Assembly (NCBI RefSeq): GCF_022484265.1
Contig: NZ_JAKVLR010000001.1
Coordinates: 2,542,001-2,606,000, forward strand
Source: Companilactobacillus sp.
GTDB lineage: Bacteria; Bacillota; Bacilli; Lactobacillales; Lactobacillaceae
Reading direction: 5' to 3'
DNA length: 64,000 nucleotides
Positions 17,183 through 26,643 of the stretch are shown piece by piece. Under the pieces are notes generated by a model that saw only the letters and a list, made by a program, of their open reading frames with translations, had not been told where the DNA came from and ran no database searches. Both the position numbers and the translations under genes were made by a program. Every line of letters begins with the position of its first letter. Within the stretch, counting starts at the first letter, position 1.

Positions 17183-18130
17183 ATGAATTATAAAGAATTG
17201 AAGTTGGGTCGTCATGGAATTCCAACTTGGGATGCGATGATTCCGCTAATATTGGAATATTTAAGTGATGGGAGACCAGTTCATTCTAAAAAAATTGCGA
17301 AAGATGTTTCTGATTCTTTAGAGTTACCGGATGAGTTACGTCAAGCAACTTATATTAATAATCCAGACTCGATTATGATTGAGGATCGTGTTAAATGGGG
17401 TATAAGTGAGTTGTTTACCAGTGGTTGTATTGAGAGACCTTCAAGGGCAATTTATGAAATTACAACGCTGGGGAAAGAACTGCTCAAACTAGATAAATCG
17501 GAATTAACAGAGAAAAAAATACATTCACTTCCGGATTATGTCTCACACAAAAAAGAATTACTGGAACGTAATAAGCGCAAGAATATTGAGAATGAATCTG
17601 TTGATGACGAATCCGATGATAATGTGGTTGAAGAACTGGTAACTAAAACTGAACTATACAATAACGAAATTGCCACTAATTTGCTGAGAAGTATTCAAGA
17701 GGCAGAACCAACTTTTTTTGAAAAATTAGTTGTAAAATTACTGACAAAAATGGGATACAAGGGAAATAACGGGACTGCCAAAGTAACACAGCCAACAAAT
17801 GATTTTGGCATTGATGGAATTATCAACCAAGATCCGCTTGGTACCAATACAGTTTATCTTCAAGCAAAAAGATACAAGGAATCAAATGTCGTTCAACGAC
17901 CTGAGATTGATCGTTTTTTTGGTGCGCTATCACGAATACATGCCGATCGAGGTGTGTTTATTACTACTTCACACTTCTCTGAAAGCGCAATTGAGACAGC
18001 TAAATCATTTTCTATTGTCTTGATTGATGGAATCCAACTTACTAACTTGATGCTTCAGTATCAAGTTGGCGTACAAGTTAAACAAAGCTTGGAATTATTC
18101 GAGATAGATGATGATTTTTTTGATAATTAA
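17183..18130 (+). CDS. Mrr-type restriction endonuclease
   Basis: Likely type IV (modification-dependent) restriction enzyme, 315 residues. The N-terminal part (1-100) is the Mrr winged-helix region; an acidic linker spans about 130-160; the C-terminal Mrr catalytic PD-(D/E)XK fold carries Glu180 in FFEKLV, Asp211 in GIDGIINQDPLG and the QAK triad at 227-229. All catalytic positions look intact. I start at ATG 17183, with an AAAAGGG site; an in-frame ATG at 17147 has none. The gene is a single transcription unit between two terminators and no methylase is adjacent. Codon use looks more AT-rich than its neighbours, which may indicate acquisition. Confidence 0.9.
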   Translation: MNYKELKLGRHGIPTWDAMIPLILEYLSDGRPVHSKKIAKDVSDSLELPDELRQATYINNPDSIMIEDRVKWGISELFTSGCIERPSRAIYEITTLGKELLKLDKSELTEKKIHSLPDYVSHKKELLERNKRKNIENESVDDESDDNVVEELVTKTELYNNEIATNLLRSIQEAEPTFFEKLVVKLLTKMGYKGNNGTAKVTQPTNDFGIDGIINQDPLGTNTVYLQAKRYKESNVVQRPEIDRFFGALSRIHADRGVFITTSHFSESAIETAKSFSIVLIDGIQLTNLMLQYQVGVQVKQSLELFEIDDDFFDN

Positions 18131-18135
18131 ATACT

Positions 18136-18167
18136 ACATCCCTGAACATTTCTCAGGGATGTTTTTC
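18136..18167 (+). terminator. Intrinsic terminator after the mrr-like gene
   Basis: ACATCCCTGA / TCAGGGATGT stem followed by TTTTTC. Confidence 0.88.
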
Positions 18168-18247
18168 TTTGCTATAATTGGTATCCGTTATTTAGTTCTA
18201 TTAATAGGAAATTAAGGCCTTTTGAAATACCCGAACAGGTGTTTCTT

Positions 18248-18256
18248 TGGTACAAT
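18248..18256 (+). promoter_or_regulatory. Extended -10 promoter of the ymdB-mutSL-ruvAB cluster
   Basis: TGGTACAAT is an extended -10 element (TGN before TACAAT), 30 bases before ymdB. No convincing -35 was seen at the right distance. Confidence 0.5.
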
Positions 18257-18286
18257 GGTTAGGTATAGATTGGGGACTTTTATAAT

Positions 18287-19090
18287 ATGAAAATACTTTT
18301 CGTCGGGGACGTCGTCGGCAATATTGGTATCAAAACTTTGGAGACTTATTTACCGCAGATCAAGCAAGTAGTTAAGCCTCAACTAACTATCGTTAATGGC
18401 GAGAATGCCGTTAATGGTAAGGGCATTAATGAGCAAGCTTATCAAAAAATTGCTGTTGCGGGTGCTGATGTGGTTTCTGGTGGAAATCATAGTTGGGACC
18501 GCAAGGAAGTTGTTGATTTGTACAACGACCCGAAGAAAAAGGTATTGCGTCCTTACAATTTTCCTGGTGACTCAGTTCCCGGAACTGGGATCATCAAGGT
18601 CAAGGTCAATCAAAAGACAGTTTATGTCATCAACATGCAGGGAACTGCTATGATGCAGCCGTTAGATAATCCATTTCATAACTTTGACAAATTGCTTCCA
18701 ACTTTAGAAAAGGACGCCATCAAGTTCGTTGATTTTCACGCTGAGACTACTAGCGAAAAAATCGCCACAGGTATGTATCTAACTGGTAAAGTTGCTGCAG
18801 TGGTTGGGACCCATACTCACGTGCCAACTAATGATGCACGTGTCTTTGAAAAACAAACTGCTTACTTAACTGATGTTGGGATGACGGGTTCTTATGATGG
18901 GATTCTCGGCATAACCCGTGGTCCAGTCATCAATCGTTTCTTGACCCAACGTCCAACTAAACATGAAGTAGATGAAGACGGCCGGATGCAAATCGGCTTC
19001 TGTGTTGTCGACATCAATGATCAAACTAACTACGCAAGAAGTATCAAAAATTACGTAATTAATCCTGATAACAAAAAATTTTTACAATAG
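18287..19090 (+). CDS. ymdB: YmdB-like metallophosphoesterase
   Basis: Binuclear-metal phosphodiesterase of the TIGR00282 family, which includes Bacillus YmdB, a 2',3'-cyclic nucleotide phosphodiesterase. The 267 residues match the family length. Metal ligand motifs are GDVVGN (Asp8), NGENAVNGKG, GGNHSWD and GTHTHVPT. TTGGGGA precedes the ATG. It sits directly upstream of mutS, the usual arrangement in lactobacilli; a functional link to repair is not known. Confidence 0.92.
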   Translation: MKILFVGDVVGNIGIKTLETYLPQIKQVVKPQLTIVNGENAVNGKGINEQAYQKIAVAGADVVSGGNHSWDRKEVVDLYNDPKKKVLRPYNFPGDSVPGTGIIKVKVNQKTVYVINMQGTAMMQPLDNPFHNFDKLLPTLEKDAIKFVDFHAETTSEKIATGMYLTGKVAAVVGTHTHVPTNDARVFEKQTAYLTDVGMTGSYDGILGITRGPVINRFLTQRPTKHEVDEDGRMQIGFCVVDINDQTNYARSIKNYVINPDNKKFLQ

Positions 19091-19109
19091 ATAATGGTGG
19101 GGGAAATTC

Positions 19110-21734
19110 ATGCCACAAAAAACTAAAGAGACACCAATGATGGAACAATATCTGGAATATAAGCAACAATTTCCAGATGCTTTTTTGTTTTATCGAGTCG
19201 GTGACTTCTACGAAATGTTTTATGACGATGCCGTCAAAGGTTCACAGATACTAGAACTGACGCTGACATCTCGTAACAAAAAAGCTGACGACAGCATTCC
19301 TATGTGCGGCGTTCCACACAAGGCTGTCGAAAGCTACATCGATACCTTAGTCGATAAGGGCTATAAGGTTGCTGTTTGCGACCAATTGGAAAATCCAGCC
19401 GATGCACAAGGAATGGTTAAACGTGGGATAACACGCGTGGTCACTCCTGGTACGATCATGGACAACGCCAATCAAGCAACTGAAAATAATTACATCACTG
19501 CTATCACAACCAGTAAGGGCAACTTTGGTTTAGCATATGCTGACCTGTCAACCGGTGAAGTCAAAGTTACCTCAGTCGACAATCAATTAGACTTGATCAA
19601 TGAAATGCAAAATCTCAATACCAAAGAAACTGTAGTCCTAGAAACTTTTCCAAAAAAATATCTTGATCCAATTAGAAAATTGGGTATTTTGATTTCTAGA
19701 ATTACTGACTTAGAAGATAACTACAGCTTTGATTTTTCACAGGTCACAGATGACAAACAGGTCGATACTTTGAAGTTATTGATCAGTTATTTGATCAAGA
19801 CGCAAATGCGTTCGTTGGACCATTTAAAAGCCGCTCAGACTTATGAGATCTCGGCTTATTTATCTATGGACCACAATGCACAGAGTAATTTGGAATTGTT
19901 CAAAAATATCCGGACTGATAAGAAGTCAGGAACATTATTGTGGCTGTTAGACGAGACTAAAACAGCGATGGGAAGTCGTCTTTTGAAACAATGGCTAGCT
20001 CGTCCACTCATTAAATCCAAGCCACTTCGTGCCCGTCAGCATTTAGTCCAAGTCTTTTTGGACAACTATTTTCAACGTTCATCGTTTCAAGATTATTTAA
20101 CTAAGGTCTATGACCTAGAACGTTTAGCAGGTCGAGTTGCTTACGGTACCGTCAATGGTCGCGACTTGATCCAATTGAAGACTTCTCTAGAACAAGTTCC
20201 CCAGATCAAATCGATCCTTCTAGATATTGGTGATGACCAACTCAGTGCCTTTGTTGAAAAAATTGACGATGTCTCTGACGTCCGCGACTTGATCGAAAAG
20301 TCAGTCGTCGACGAACCGCCTATTTCTGTAACTGGTGGTGGCGTCATCAAAGAAGGTTACAACGACCAACTCGATCAATACATCGATGCTTCCAAAAACG
20401 GTAAGCAGTGGATGGCTGAACTAAAAGTCCAAGAACAAGAAGCTACTGGGATCAGTAATTTGAAGATCGGCTACAACAAAGTCTTCGGTTACTACATCGA
20501 AGTTTCTCGCGGTAATGTTGACAAAGTTCCTGAAGGACGTTATCAAAGAAAACAAACTCTGACTAACGCTGAAAGATACATCACTCCTGAACTTAAGGAA
20601 AAAGAAAGTATCATCCTGGAAGCAGAAGATAAGTCGCAAGCTTTGGAATACCACTTATTTGACGAAATCAGAGCTAAGGTTAAAAAGCAGATCAGACGTT
20701 TGCAAGCTTTAGCAAGTATTCTGTCCGAATTAGATGTCTTACAAAGTTTTGCCGTAGTGTCGGAAACCTATCATTACGTTGCACCAGACTTTGTCGAAGG
20801 TCATCAACTTAAAATCGTAAATGGTCGCCATCCAGTTGTAGAAAAAGTATTAGGAAACAATAGCTACATTCCCAATGACGTGACGTTTGATTCAACGACT
20901 GATGTCTTGTTGATCACTGGACCTAATATGTCTGGTAAGAGTACTTATATGAGACAACTTGCTTTGACGGTCATCATGGCTCAGGTAGGATGTTTCGTGC
21001 CTGCTGAAGCAGCTTCATTACCAATTTTTGACCACATCTTCACTCGAATCGGTGCAGCCGATGACTTGATCTCCGGTGACAGTACTTTCATGGTCGAGAT
21101 GCGTGAAGCTAATGACGCTTTGAAAAATGCTACAAAGAACTCACTGATCATTTTTGATGAACTAGGACGTGGAACGGCTACTTATGATGGTATGGCATTA
21201 GCCCAAGCTATCATTGAATATATTGATAAAAACGTTCATGCGATGACGATGTTTTCAACTCATTATCATGAATTGACAGTGCTAGAAAGTCAGCTAAAGG
21301 GTGTTAAAAATGTTCACGTTGATGCATCTGAAGAAGACGGAAACCTCGTCTTTTTACATAAGGTCCTACCTGGACCAGCTGATAAATCTTATGGTATCCA
21401 CGTTGCAAAATTAGCTGGATTACCAGACGATGTGCTCACTCGTGCGGACAGTATTTTATCGAACTTGGAGTCCAATAGTGGTGCAGAAATCAAAGCATCT
21501 GAAGATGTCTTGGTTGCCGAAGCAAAGACTGAACTTCCTGAAGAACCAACTAAGCCTAAGAAAAAGGCTAAACCTGAAGTCGACGATGGACAGCTTTCAT
21601 TATTCCCTGAAGATGATCCAGAAATGTTGAAAGCTAAAGACGTCGCTGAAGAATTATCAAAACAAGATTTAATGAATGTTACGCCAATTGAAGCAATCAA
21701 CTTGCTTTACAAGTGGCAACAAAAACTCAAATAG
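19110..21734 (+). CDS. mutS: DNA mismatch repair protein MutS
   Basis: Recognises base mismatches and small loops and starts repair with MutL. Full length at 874 residues. The N-terminal mismatch-binding domain has the conserved Phe-X-Glu in FYRVGDFYEMF (about residues 27-37), the core has the lever and clamp regions, and the C-terminal ATPase has GPNMSGKST (about 607-615), DELGRGT and STHYHEL. The start has a strong GGTGGGGGA. mutL begins 14 bases after the stop, so the two are surely co-transcribed. Confidence 0.98.
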   Translation: MPQKTKETPMMEQYLEYKQQFPDAFLFYRVGDFYEMFYDDAVKGSQILELTLTSRNKKADDSIPMCGVPHKAVESYIDTLVDKGYKVAVCDQLENPADAQGMVKRGITRVVTPGTIMDNANQATENNYITAITTSKGNFGLAYADLSTGEVKVTSVDNQLDLINEMQNLNTKETVVLETFPKKYLDPIRKLGILISRITDLEDNYSFDFSQVTDDKQVDTLKLLISYLIKTQMRSLDHLKAAQTYEISAYLSMDHNAQSNLELFKNIRTDKKSGTLLWLLDETKTAMGSRLLKQWLARPLIKSKPLRARQHLVQVFLDNYFQRSSFQDYLTKVYDLERLAGRVAYGTVNGRDLIQLKTSLEQVPQIKSILLDIGDDQLSAFVEKIDDVSDVRDLIEKSVVDEPPISVTGGGVIKEGYNDQLDQYIDASKNGKQWMAELKVQEQEATGISNLKIGYNKVFGYYIEVSRGNVDKVPEGRYQRKQTLTNAERYITPELKEKESIILEAEDKSQALEYHLFDEIRAKVKKQIRRLQALASILSELDVLQSFAVVSETYHYVAPDFVEGHQLKIVNGRHPVVEKVLGNNSYIPNDVTFDSTTDVLLITGPNMSGKSTYMRQLALTVIMAQVGCFVPAEAASLPIFDHIFTRIGAADDLISGDSTFMVEMREANDALKNATKNSLIIFDELGRGTATYDGMALAQAIIEYIDKNVHAMTMFSTHYHELTVLESQLKGVKNVHVDASEEDGNLVFLHKVLPGPADKSYGIHVAKLAGLPDDVLTRADSILSNLESNSGAEIKASEDVLVAEAKTELPEEPTKPKKKAKPEVDDGQLSLFPEDDPEMLKAKDVAEELSKQDLMNVTPIEAINLLYKWQQKLK

Positions 21735-21748
21735 AGAAGGTGAAATGT

Positions 21749-23680
21749 GTGGGTAAGATCCATGAATTACCAGTTGAATTAAGTAATCAGATTGCTGCTG
21801 GGGAAGTGATCGAACGTCCGGCTTCAGTTGTTAAGGAATTAATCGAAAATTCGATCGATGCCCACGCAACCCAGATCTTAATTAGGGTCGAACAATCTGG
21901 TTTAAAGTCGATCGAAGTTAACGATAACGGAGATGGTATCCCAGCTGATGAAGTTGAGATTGCTTTTCAACCACATTCAACTAGTAAGATCTCAACAGAT
22001 CGAGATCTGTTTGCTATTAAGACGCTCGGATTTCGTGGTGAAGCTTTGGCCAGTATTGCTTCAGTTTCAAAATTAACTGTTTTAACTAGTACCGATGGCA
22101 AGTCAGCTGTCCAAGCAGACTTTGCCGGAAATACTTTATTAGATAAGAAAACTCATGCCCGTTCAAAGGGCACAACGATGACTGTGCAAGATATCTTTTT
22201 TAATACGCCAGCACGGTTGAAGTACGTTAAATCACTTCACACTGAGTTGAATCGGATCGTTGATATTGTCGATCGTTTGGCAATGGGACATCCTGATATC
22301 TCGTTTAGACTGATCCACGAAAAAAAGGATCTCGTCTGGACGTCAGGAAATGGCAACATGCAACAAACAATTGCTGGAATCTATGGTCGAACGATTGCTA
22401 GCCACATGTTGAGCTTTGAAAACTCTGACTCGGATTATGAGATCAAGGGGTATTTTTCAAAGCCGGATACGACTCGCTCAAATCGCTCGTATATGTCGAT
22501 GATCTTGAATGGTCGCTACATCAAAAATTATCAATTATCTAGCGCGGTCGTTCGTGGCTATGGATCAAAATTGATGATTGGAAGATTTCCGGTTGCTGTG
22601 ATCGATATCAAGCTAGATCCAAACTTAGTTGATATCAACGTCCATCCAACTAAACAAGAAGTGAGGTTGGCTAATGAGGGTCGAATCGCCGACTTAATCA
22701 GTCAAGGTATCAAGGAACGATTGTCTGATCAAAACTTGATACCTGATGCTGTAAAAAATCTCGGACGCAAGACTACAACGGACCAGGACAAACCAGTTTA
22801 CAAGCCTGAGCAGATCACATTTGATGCCATTCCGACATTAGATAAGATCGACCAAACGATTCACGAACCAAAGCTAGAAAACAAAGCGATTGCCCATGAC
22901 GGACAACCTGATCCACTGTTAGTTGGCACGCCAATTTTTAAAGATCAAAAACATCTTCAAGCTTGGGACCAACGATTAAAAGAAGAATCTGAAGAAAAAG
23001 TTCATGTTGTTGAAAACACTGCACCAGAAATGCCGAAGGATGAACTAGTGCCAGAGGATACAACGCATGAAGAATTTCCTGATTTGCGATATATCGGTCA
23101 GATCCATGGTACGTATTTAGTCGCTGAAAGTAAGGATGGCTTTTACTTGATTGACCAGCATGCTGCTCAAGAACGAGTCAATTATGAATACTATCGCGAA
23201 GAGATCGGTAAGGTCTCAAACGACCAGCAAAGACTGCTAGTGCCAATCGTTTTGGATTACTCAAATACAGAAGCTATCATGATCAAAGATAAAAAAGACA
23301 TTTTGGAAGATATCGGACTACATGTCGAAGATTTTGGTCAAAACAGTTTTGTGATCAACACTCATCCTACTTGGTTCGTTCCTGGACAAGAGGAATCAAC
23401 CATTAAAGAAATGATCGATTATGTTTTAAATGACTCCAAGATCAGCGTGGCAGCCTTTCGTGAGAAGAATGCCATTATGATGAGCTGTAAACGTGCTATC
23501 AAGGCTAACCATCATTTAGATGACCGAGAGGCGATGCATTTGCTGCATAATTTGACCAAGTGCGAAAATCCTTATAACTGTCCACACGGACGTCCAGTCT
23601 TAGTTCAATTCAGCAACAAAGATTTAGAAAAAATGTTCAAGCGGATCCAAGATTCGCATGACACTAGAGAAAGTGAATAA
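21749..23680 (+). CDS. mutL: DNA mismatch repair protein MutL (endonuclease type)
   Basis: GHKL-ATPase that couples MutS to downstream repair, 643 residues. N-terminal motifs: ENSIDAHA, DNGDGIP and GFRGEALASI. A variable linker spans about 340-445. The C-terminal domain has the nicking motif DQHAAQERVNYE plus SCKRAIKANHH and CPHGRP, so it should be a strand-nicking MutL as in Firmicutes without MutH. I start at GTG 21749, eight bases after AGAAGG; an ATG at 21713 lies inside mutS and adds 12 residues unlike the family. Confidence 0.97.
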   Translation: MGKIHELPVELSNQIAAGEVIERPASVVKELIENSIDAHATQILIRVEQSGLKSIEVNDNGDGIPADEVEIAFQPHSTSKISTDRDLFAIKTLGFRGEALASIASVSKLTVLTSTDGKSAVQADFAGNTLLDKKTHARSKGTTMTVQDIFFNTPARLKYVKSLHTELNRIVDIVDRLAMGHPDISFRLIHEKKDLVWTSGNGNMQQTIAGIYGRTIASHMLSFENSDSDYEIKGYFSKPDTTRSNRSYMSMILNGRYIKNYQLSSAVVRGYGSKLMIGRFPVAVIDIKLDPNLVDINVHPTKQEVRLANEGRIADLISQGIKERLSDQNLIPDAVKNLGRKTTTDQDKPVYKPEQITFDAIPTLDKIDQTIHEPKLENKAIAHDGQPDPLLVGTPIFKDQKHLQAWDQRLKEESEEKVHVVENTAPEMPKDELVPEDTTHEEFPDLRYIGQIHGTYLVAESKDGFYLIDQHAAQERVNYEYYREEIGKVSNDQQRLLVPIVLDYSNTEAIMIKDKKDILEDIGLHVEDFGQNSFVINTHPTWFVPGQEESTIKEMIDYVLNDSKISVAAFREKNAIMMSCKRAIKANHHLDDREAMHLLHNLTKCENPYNCPHGRPVLVQFSNKDLEKMFKRIQDSHDTRESE

Positions 23681-23682
23681 TA

Positions 23683-24279
23683 ATGTTTGAATACTTAAAT
23701 GGAAATATTACTTACATCGACCCAGGCTATATCGTTGTTGACGTTAACGGCGTCGGCTACAAAGTCCAAGTCGCCAATCCTTATCGTTATGAAGAGAATC
23801 AACCAGCCAAGGTGTTCGTTGAACAAATCGTTCGTGACAATGAACAGTCGCTGTATGGTTTTTACGACTTGAATGAGAAAAAGATTTTTCTAAATCTGAT
23901 CAGTGTTTCTGGAATTGGACCTAAGAGTGCCTTAGCAATCTTAGCTGGACAAGACCATTCAGGATTGATCCATGCCATCGAAAATAATGACGTGAAGTTT
24001 TTGACTAAATTTCCGAAAATTGGCAAGAAAACAGCCCAACAAATTATTTTGGACCTTAACGGTAAATTTACTGCCGAGGGTCAAATGACTTTAGGCGAAG
24101 CACCAATCCCGATGACTAACGGGACTGATTCGCCTGATTTACTTGATGGACTTGCTGCATTACAATCATTAGGGTATTCGCCAAGAGAAATTGGCAAGAT
24201 CAAAGATCAATTAAAGACACAAGATTTAAAATCAGCCGACGATTATCTCAGAGCCGGTTTAAAATTATTAACGAAATAA
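23683..24279 (+). CDS. ruvA: Holliday junction DNA helicase RuvA
   Basis: Tetrameric junction-binding subunit of RuvAB, 198 residues. Domain I is an OB-fold (MFEYLNGNITYIDPGYIVV), domain II carries helix-hairpin-helix motifs (SVSGIGPKSALAIL and FPKIGKKTAQQIILDL), and a C-terminal three-helix domain (about 150-198) contacts RuvB. It starts two bases after the mutL stop, so translation is probably coupled; ruvB follows 27 bases on. Confidence 0.97.
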   Translation: MFEYLNGNITYIDPGYIVVDVNGVGYKVQVANPYRYEENQPAKVFVEQIVRDNEQSLYGFYDLNEKKIFLNLISVSGIGPKSALAILAGQDHSGLIHAIENNDVKFLTKFPKIGKKTAQQIILDLNGKFTAEGQMTLGEAPIPMTNGTDSPDLLDGLAALQSLGYSPREIGKIKDQLKTQDLKSADDYLRAGLKLLTK

Positions 24280-24306
24280 CTTACAAATCAAACAAGGAGG
24301 TAGTCT

Positions 24307-25326
24307 ATGGACGACAAAGATAGAATAACTGACGCAGATGCGCTCAATGAACAAGAAGACCAAGCTGAAAAAACCTTACGTCCGCAAACTTTCAAAGACT
24401 ATTTAGGCCAAGAAAAAGCTAAGCATGAATTAGATGTCTACATCCGTGCAGCTAAGCAACGTAAACAAACCCTTGACCATGTCTTGCTATACGGTCCTCC
24501 AGGGTTAGGTAAAACAACTCTGGCTATGATCATTGCCAACGAGATGGGTGTAAATATCCACACAACCACAGGTCCCTCGATTGAAAAATCTGGTGATCTA
24601 GTGGCTGTGTTAGATGAACTGTCACCGGGCGACGTTTTATTTATCGATGAAATTCATCGAATGCCTAAAGCTGTCGAAGAAGTACTTTATTCAGCTATGG
24701 AAGATTTTTACATCGACATTATCGTTGGCCAAGGTACTGAATCGCGTTCATTGCATCATGAATTAGTTCCATACACTTTGATCGGTGCAACGACTACTTC
24801 TGGTAAATTATCAGCTCCATTGCGTGACCGTTTTGGGATTGTCGAGCATATGGAATACTACAGCGAAGAAGAACTAGCCAAAATTATTTTCCGCTCAGCT
24901 GACGTATTAAACATTAAGATTGATGAAGATGGCGCACACGAATTGGCACGTCGTTCTCGTGGAACGCCAAGAATTGCTAACCGTTTATTAAAACGTGTGC
25001 GTGACTTTGCCCAAGTTGGTAATAAAGATAAAATCGATTACGACATCGCAAAATCAGCCTTGAATCAACTCCAAGTTGATGATGCTGGATTAGATAGTTT
25101 GGATCGGCGGATTTTGTCGATGATGATCGAACTATACGGCGGTGGACCATTAGGAATCAAAGTTATTGCAGCCAATATCGGTGAAGACCAAGAGACTATT
25201 GAGTCAGTCTACGAACCATATTTGATGCAAATGGGCTTTTTAAAGAGAACTGCTCGTGGACGGATCGTAACGAGAAAGGGATATGAACATTTAGGCTATC
25301 CATATCCTGAGGAGGAAAAGAAATGA
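24307..25326 (+). CDS. ruvB: Holliday junction DNA helicase RuvB
   Basis: AAA+ motor that drives branch migration with RuvA, 339 residues. Walker A is GPPGLGKTT (about 64-72), Walker B is FIDEIHR, sensor 1 is GATTTSG, and the arginine-finger area is PLRDRFGI. The C-terminal winged helix includes RTARGR. AAGGAGG precedes the ATG. Its stop overlaps the queA start by four bases (ATGA). Confidence 0.98.
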   Translation: MDDKDRITDADALNEQEDQAEKTLRPQTFKDYLGQEKAKHELDVYIRAAKQRKQTLDHVLLYGPPGLGKTTLAMIIANEMGVNIHTTTGPSIEKSGDLVAVLDELSPGDVLFIDEIHRMPKAVEEVLYSAMEDFYIDIIVGQGTESRSLHHELVPYTLIGATTTSGKLSAPLRDRFGIVEHMEYYSEEELAKIIFRSADVLNIKIDEDGAHELARRSRGTPRIANRLLKRVRDFAQVGNKDKIDYDIAKSALNQLQVDDAGLDSLDRRILSMMIELYGGGPLGIKVIAANIGEDQETIESVYEPYLMQMGFLKRTARGRIVTRKGYEHLGYPYPEEEKK

Positions 25327-26357
25327 CATTAACTACTGAAGATTTTGATTATGATTTACCTGAGGAACTAATTGCACAAACTCCAATTAAAGACCGTGAT
25401 CATTCACGACTTTTGGTATTGGATCATGAAACGGGTGCTTATGAAGACAAGCATTTTTATGACATCTTGGATTATTTGAATCCCGGGGATGCCTTAGTTA
25501 TGAACAATTCACGTGTTTTGCCAGCTAGACTTTATGGTACTAAGGAAGATTCCGATGGACATGAAGAAGTATTGTTGTTGAACAATACTGAAGGTGACAA
25601 GTGGGAAGTATTGATGAAACCTGCACGTCGTGCACATCCTGGCACAGTCGTGACATTTGGCGATGGTCAATTAAAAGCTACAGTTCTTGAAGACCTTGAA
25701 CATGGTGGCAAGATTATTGAATTCCATTATGATGGGATTTTTCTGGAGATCTTGGAAAAATTAGGCGAGATGCCACTTCCTCCATATATCAAAGAAAAAT
25801 TGGACGACCCCGACCGTTACCAAACAGTTTATGCAAAGGAAAATGGTTCAGCCGCAGCACCAACAGCCGGCTTGCATTGGACGAAAGATTTATTGCAAAA
25901 AGTTCAAGATAAGGGTGTTAAGTTAGTTTATTTAACACTTCACGTTGGTTTAGGAACATTTAGACCCGTGACGGAATCAGATATCAGTAAGCATGTCATG
26001 CACTCTGAATTTTATCGTTTAGATGAAGACTCAGCTAAGACCTTAAATGAGGTTCGAAAGAATGGTGGCAAAATTGTCGCAACTGGAACAACCTCGATCA
26101 GAACTTTGGAGACAATCGGAACTAAGTTCAATGGTGAGATCAAAGCAGACAGCGGTTGGACCGACATCTTTATCAAACCAGGTTACGAGTGGAAAGTAGT
26201 GGATGCCTTCATCACTAACTTCCATTTGCCAAAATCAACACTAGTAATGTTAGTAGCAGCCTTCACAGGCAGAGAAAATATCTTAAACGCCTACCAACAC
26301 GCAATAGAAGAAAAATATCGCTTCTTTAGTTTTGGGGATGCAATGTATATACATTAG
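25323..26357 (+). CDS. queA: S-adenosylmethionine:tRNA ribosyltransferase-isomerase QueA
   Basis: Transfers the ribosyl group of S-adenosylmethionine to preQ1-modified tRNA to form epoxyqueuosine, 344 residues, full length. Family features are DYDLPEELIAQ at the N-terminus, MNNSRVLPARL, APTAGLHWT, HVGLGTFRPV and ITNFHLPKSTL. It is translationally coupled to ruvB through ATGA. tgt, the preceding enzyme of the pathway, is 286 bases downstream beyond a repeat element. Confidence 0.97.
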   Translation: MTLTTEDFDYDLPEELIAQTPIKDRDHSRLLVLDHETGAYEDKHFYDILDYLNPGDALVMNNSRVLPARLYGTKEDSDGHEEVLLLNNTEGDKWEVLMKPARRAHPGTVVTFGDGQLKATVLEDLEHGGKIIEFHYDGIFLEILEKLGEMPLPPYIKEKLDDPDRYQTVYAKENGSAAAPTAGLHWTKDLLQKVQDKGVKLVYLTLHVGLGTFRPVTESDISKHVMHSEFYRLDEDSAKTLNEVRKNGGKIVATGTTSIRTLETIGTKFNGEIKADSGWTDIFIKPGYEWKVVDAFITNFHLPKSTLVMLVAAFTGRENILNAYQHAIEEKYRFFSFGDAMYIH

Positions 26358-26475
26358 AGAGTGGAGACAAACGGTCAGACTTCGAGCATTGCCTAGGATC
26401 TGAGTTAATGCGGTTTGTGCATTCACTCAAATCCGTAGCAAGCGGAAAAGTCTGTTTGTCGGAGCTCGTTTAAAT
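26358..26475. repeat. Palindromic intergenic repeat element next to queA
   Basis: About 118 bases with long imperfect inverted arms: GACAAAC...AGACTT near 26366 pairs with AAGTCTGTTTGTC ending 26460, and GGATCTGAGTTAATGC (to about 26411) pairs with GCATTCACTCAAATCC. It has no coding content and begins right after the queA stop, looking like a mobile-type hairpin element. Other chromosomal copies cannot be checked here. Confidence 0.7.
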
Positions 26476-26476
26476 G

Positions 26477-26522
26477 CAGAGAGTGGAAATGACCGGGTGA
26501 TTCCGAGCATTGCTAGCATCTT
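26477..26522. repeat. Second, partial copy of the palindromic element
   Basis: The stretch repeats the left arm of the preceding element (GAGAGTGGA..., then CGAGCATTGC) with substitutions and no right arm, so it is a truncated or degenerate copy. Confidence 0.65.
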
Positions 26523-26533
26523 TCAAAATAACT

Positions 26534-26561
26534 TTGACTTTACTCCAACTGTGTTTAATAT
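26534..26561 (+). promoter_or_regulatory. Candidate tgt promoter
   Basis: TTGACT (26534-26539) and TAATAT (26556-26561) with a 16-base spacer, immediately after the repeat elements. Confidence 0.6.
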
Positions 26562-26587
26562 ATAAGTGACGTAATAATAAGACAAAA

Positions 26588-26629
26588 ATAAAAGATGGGG
26601 AAAAACTTTACGTTTTCCCCATCTTTTAT
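26588..26629 (+). other. Strong hairpin in the tgt leader
   Basis: ATAAAAGATGGGGAAAA pairs perfectly over 17 bp with the segment ending 26629 around a short loop, and ends two bases before the tgt ribosome site AGAAAGG. GATGGGG...CCCCATC followed by TTTTAT could work as a terminator or attenuator on the + strand; the minus strand has a better T run. Confidence 0.7.
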
Positions 26630-26643
26630 CAGAAAGGATTTTT

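Noticed and set aside
26358..26643. preQ1 riboswitch before tgt
   Set aside because: The conserved preQ1 aptamer pattern was not seen; only the simple hairpin is present.
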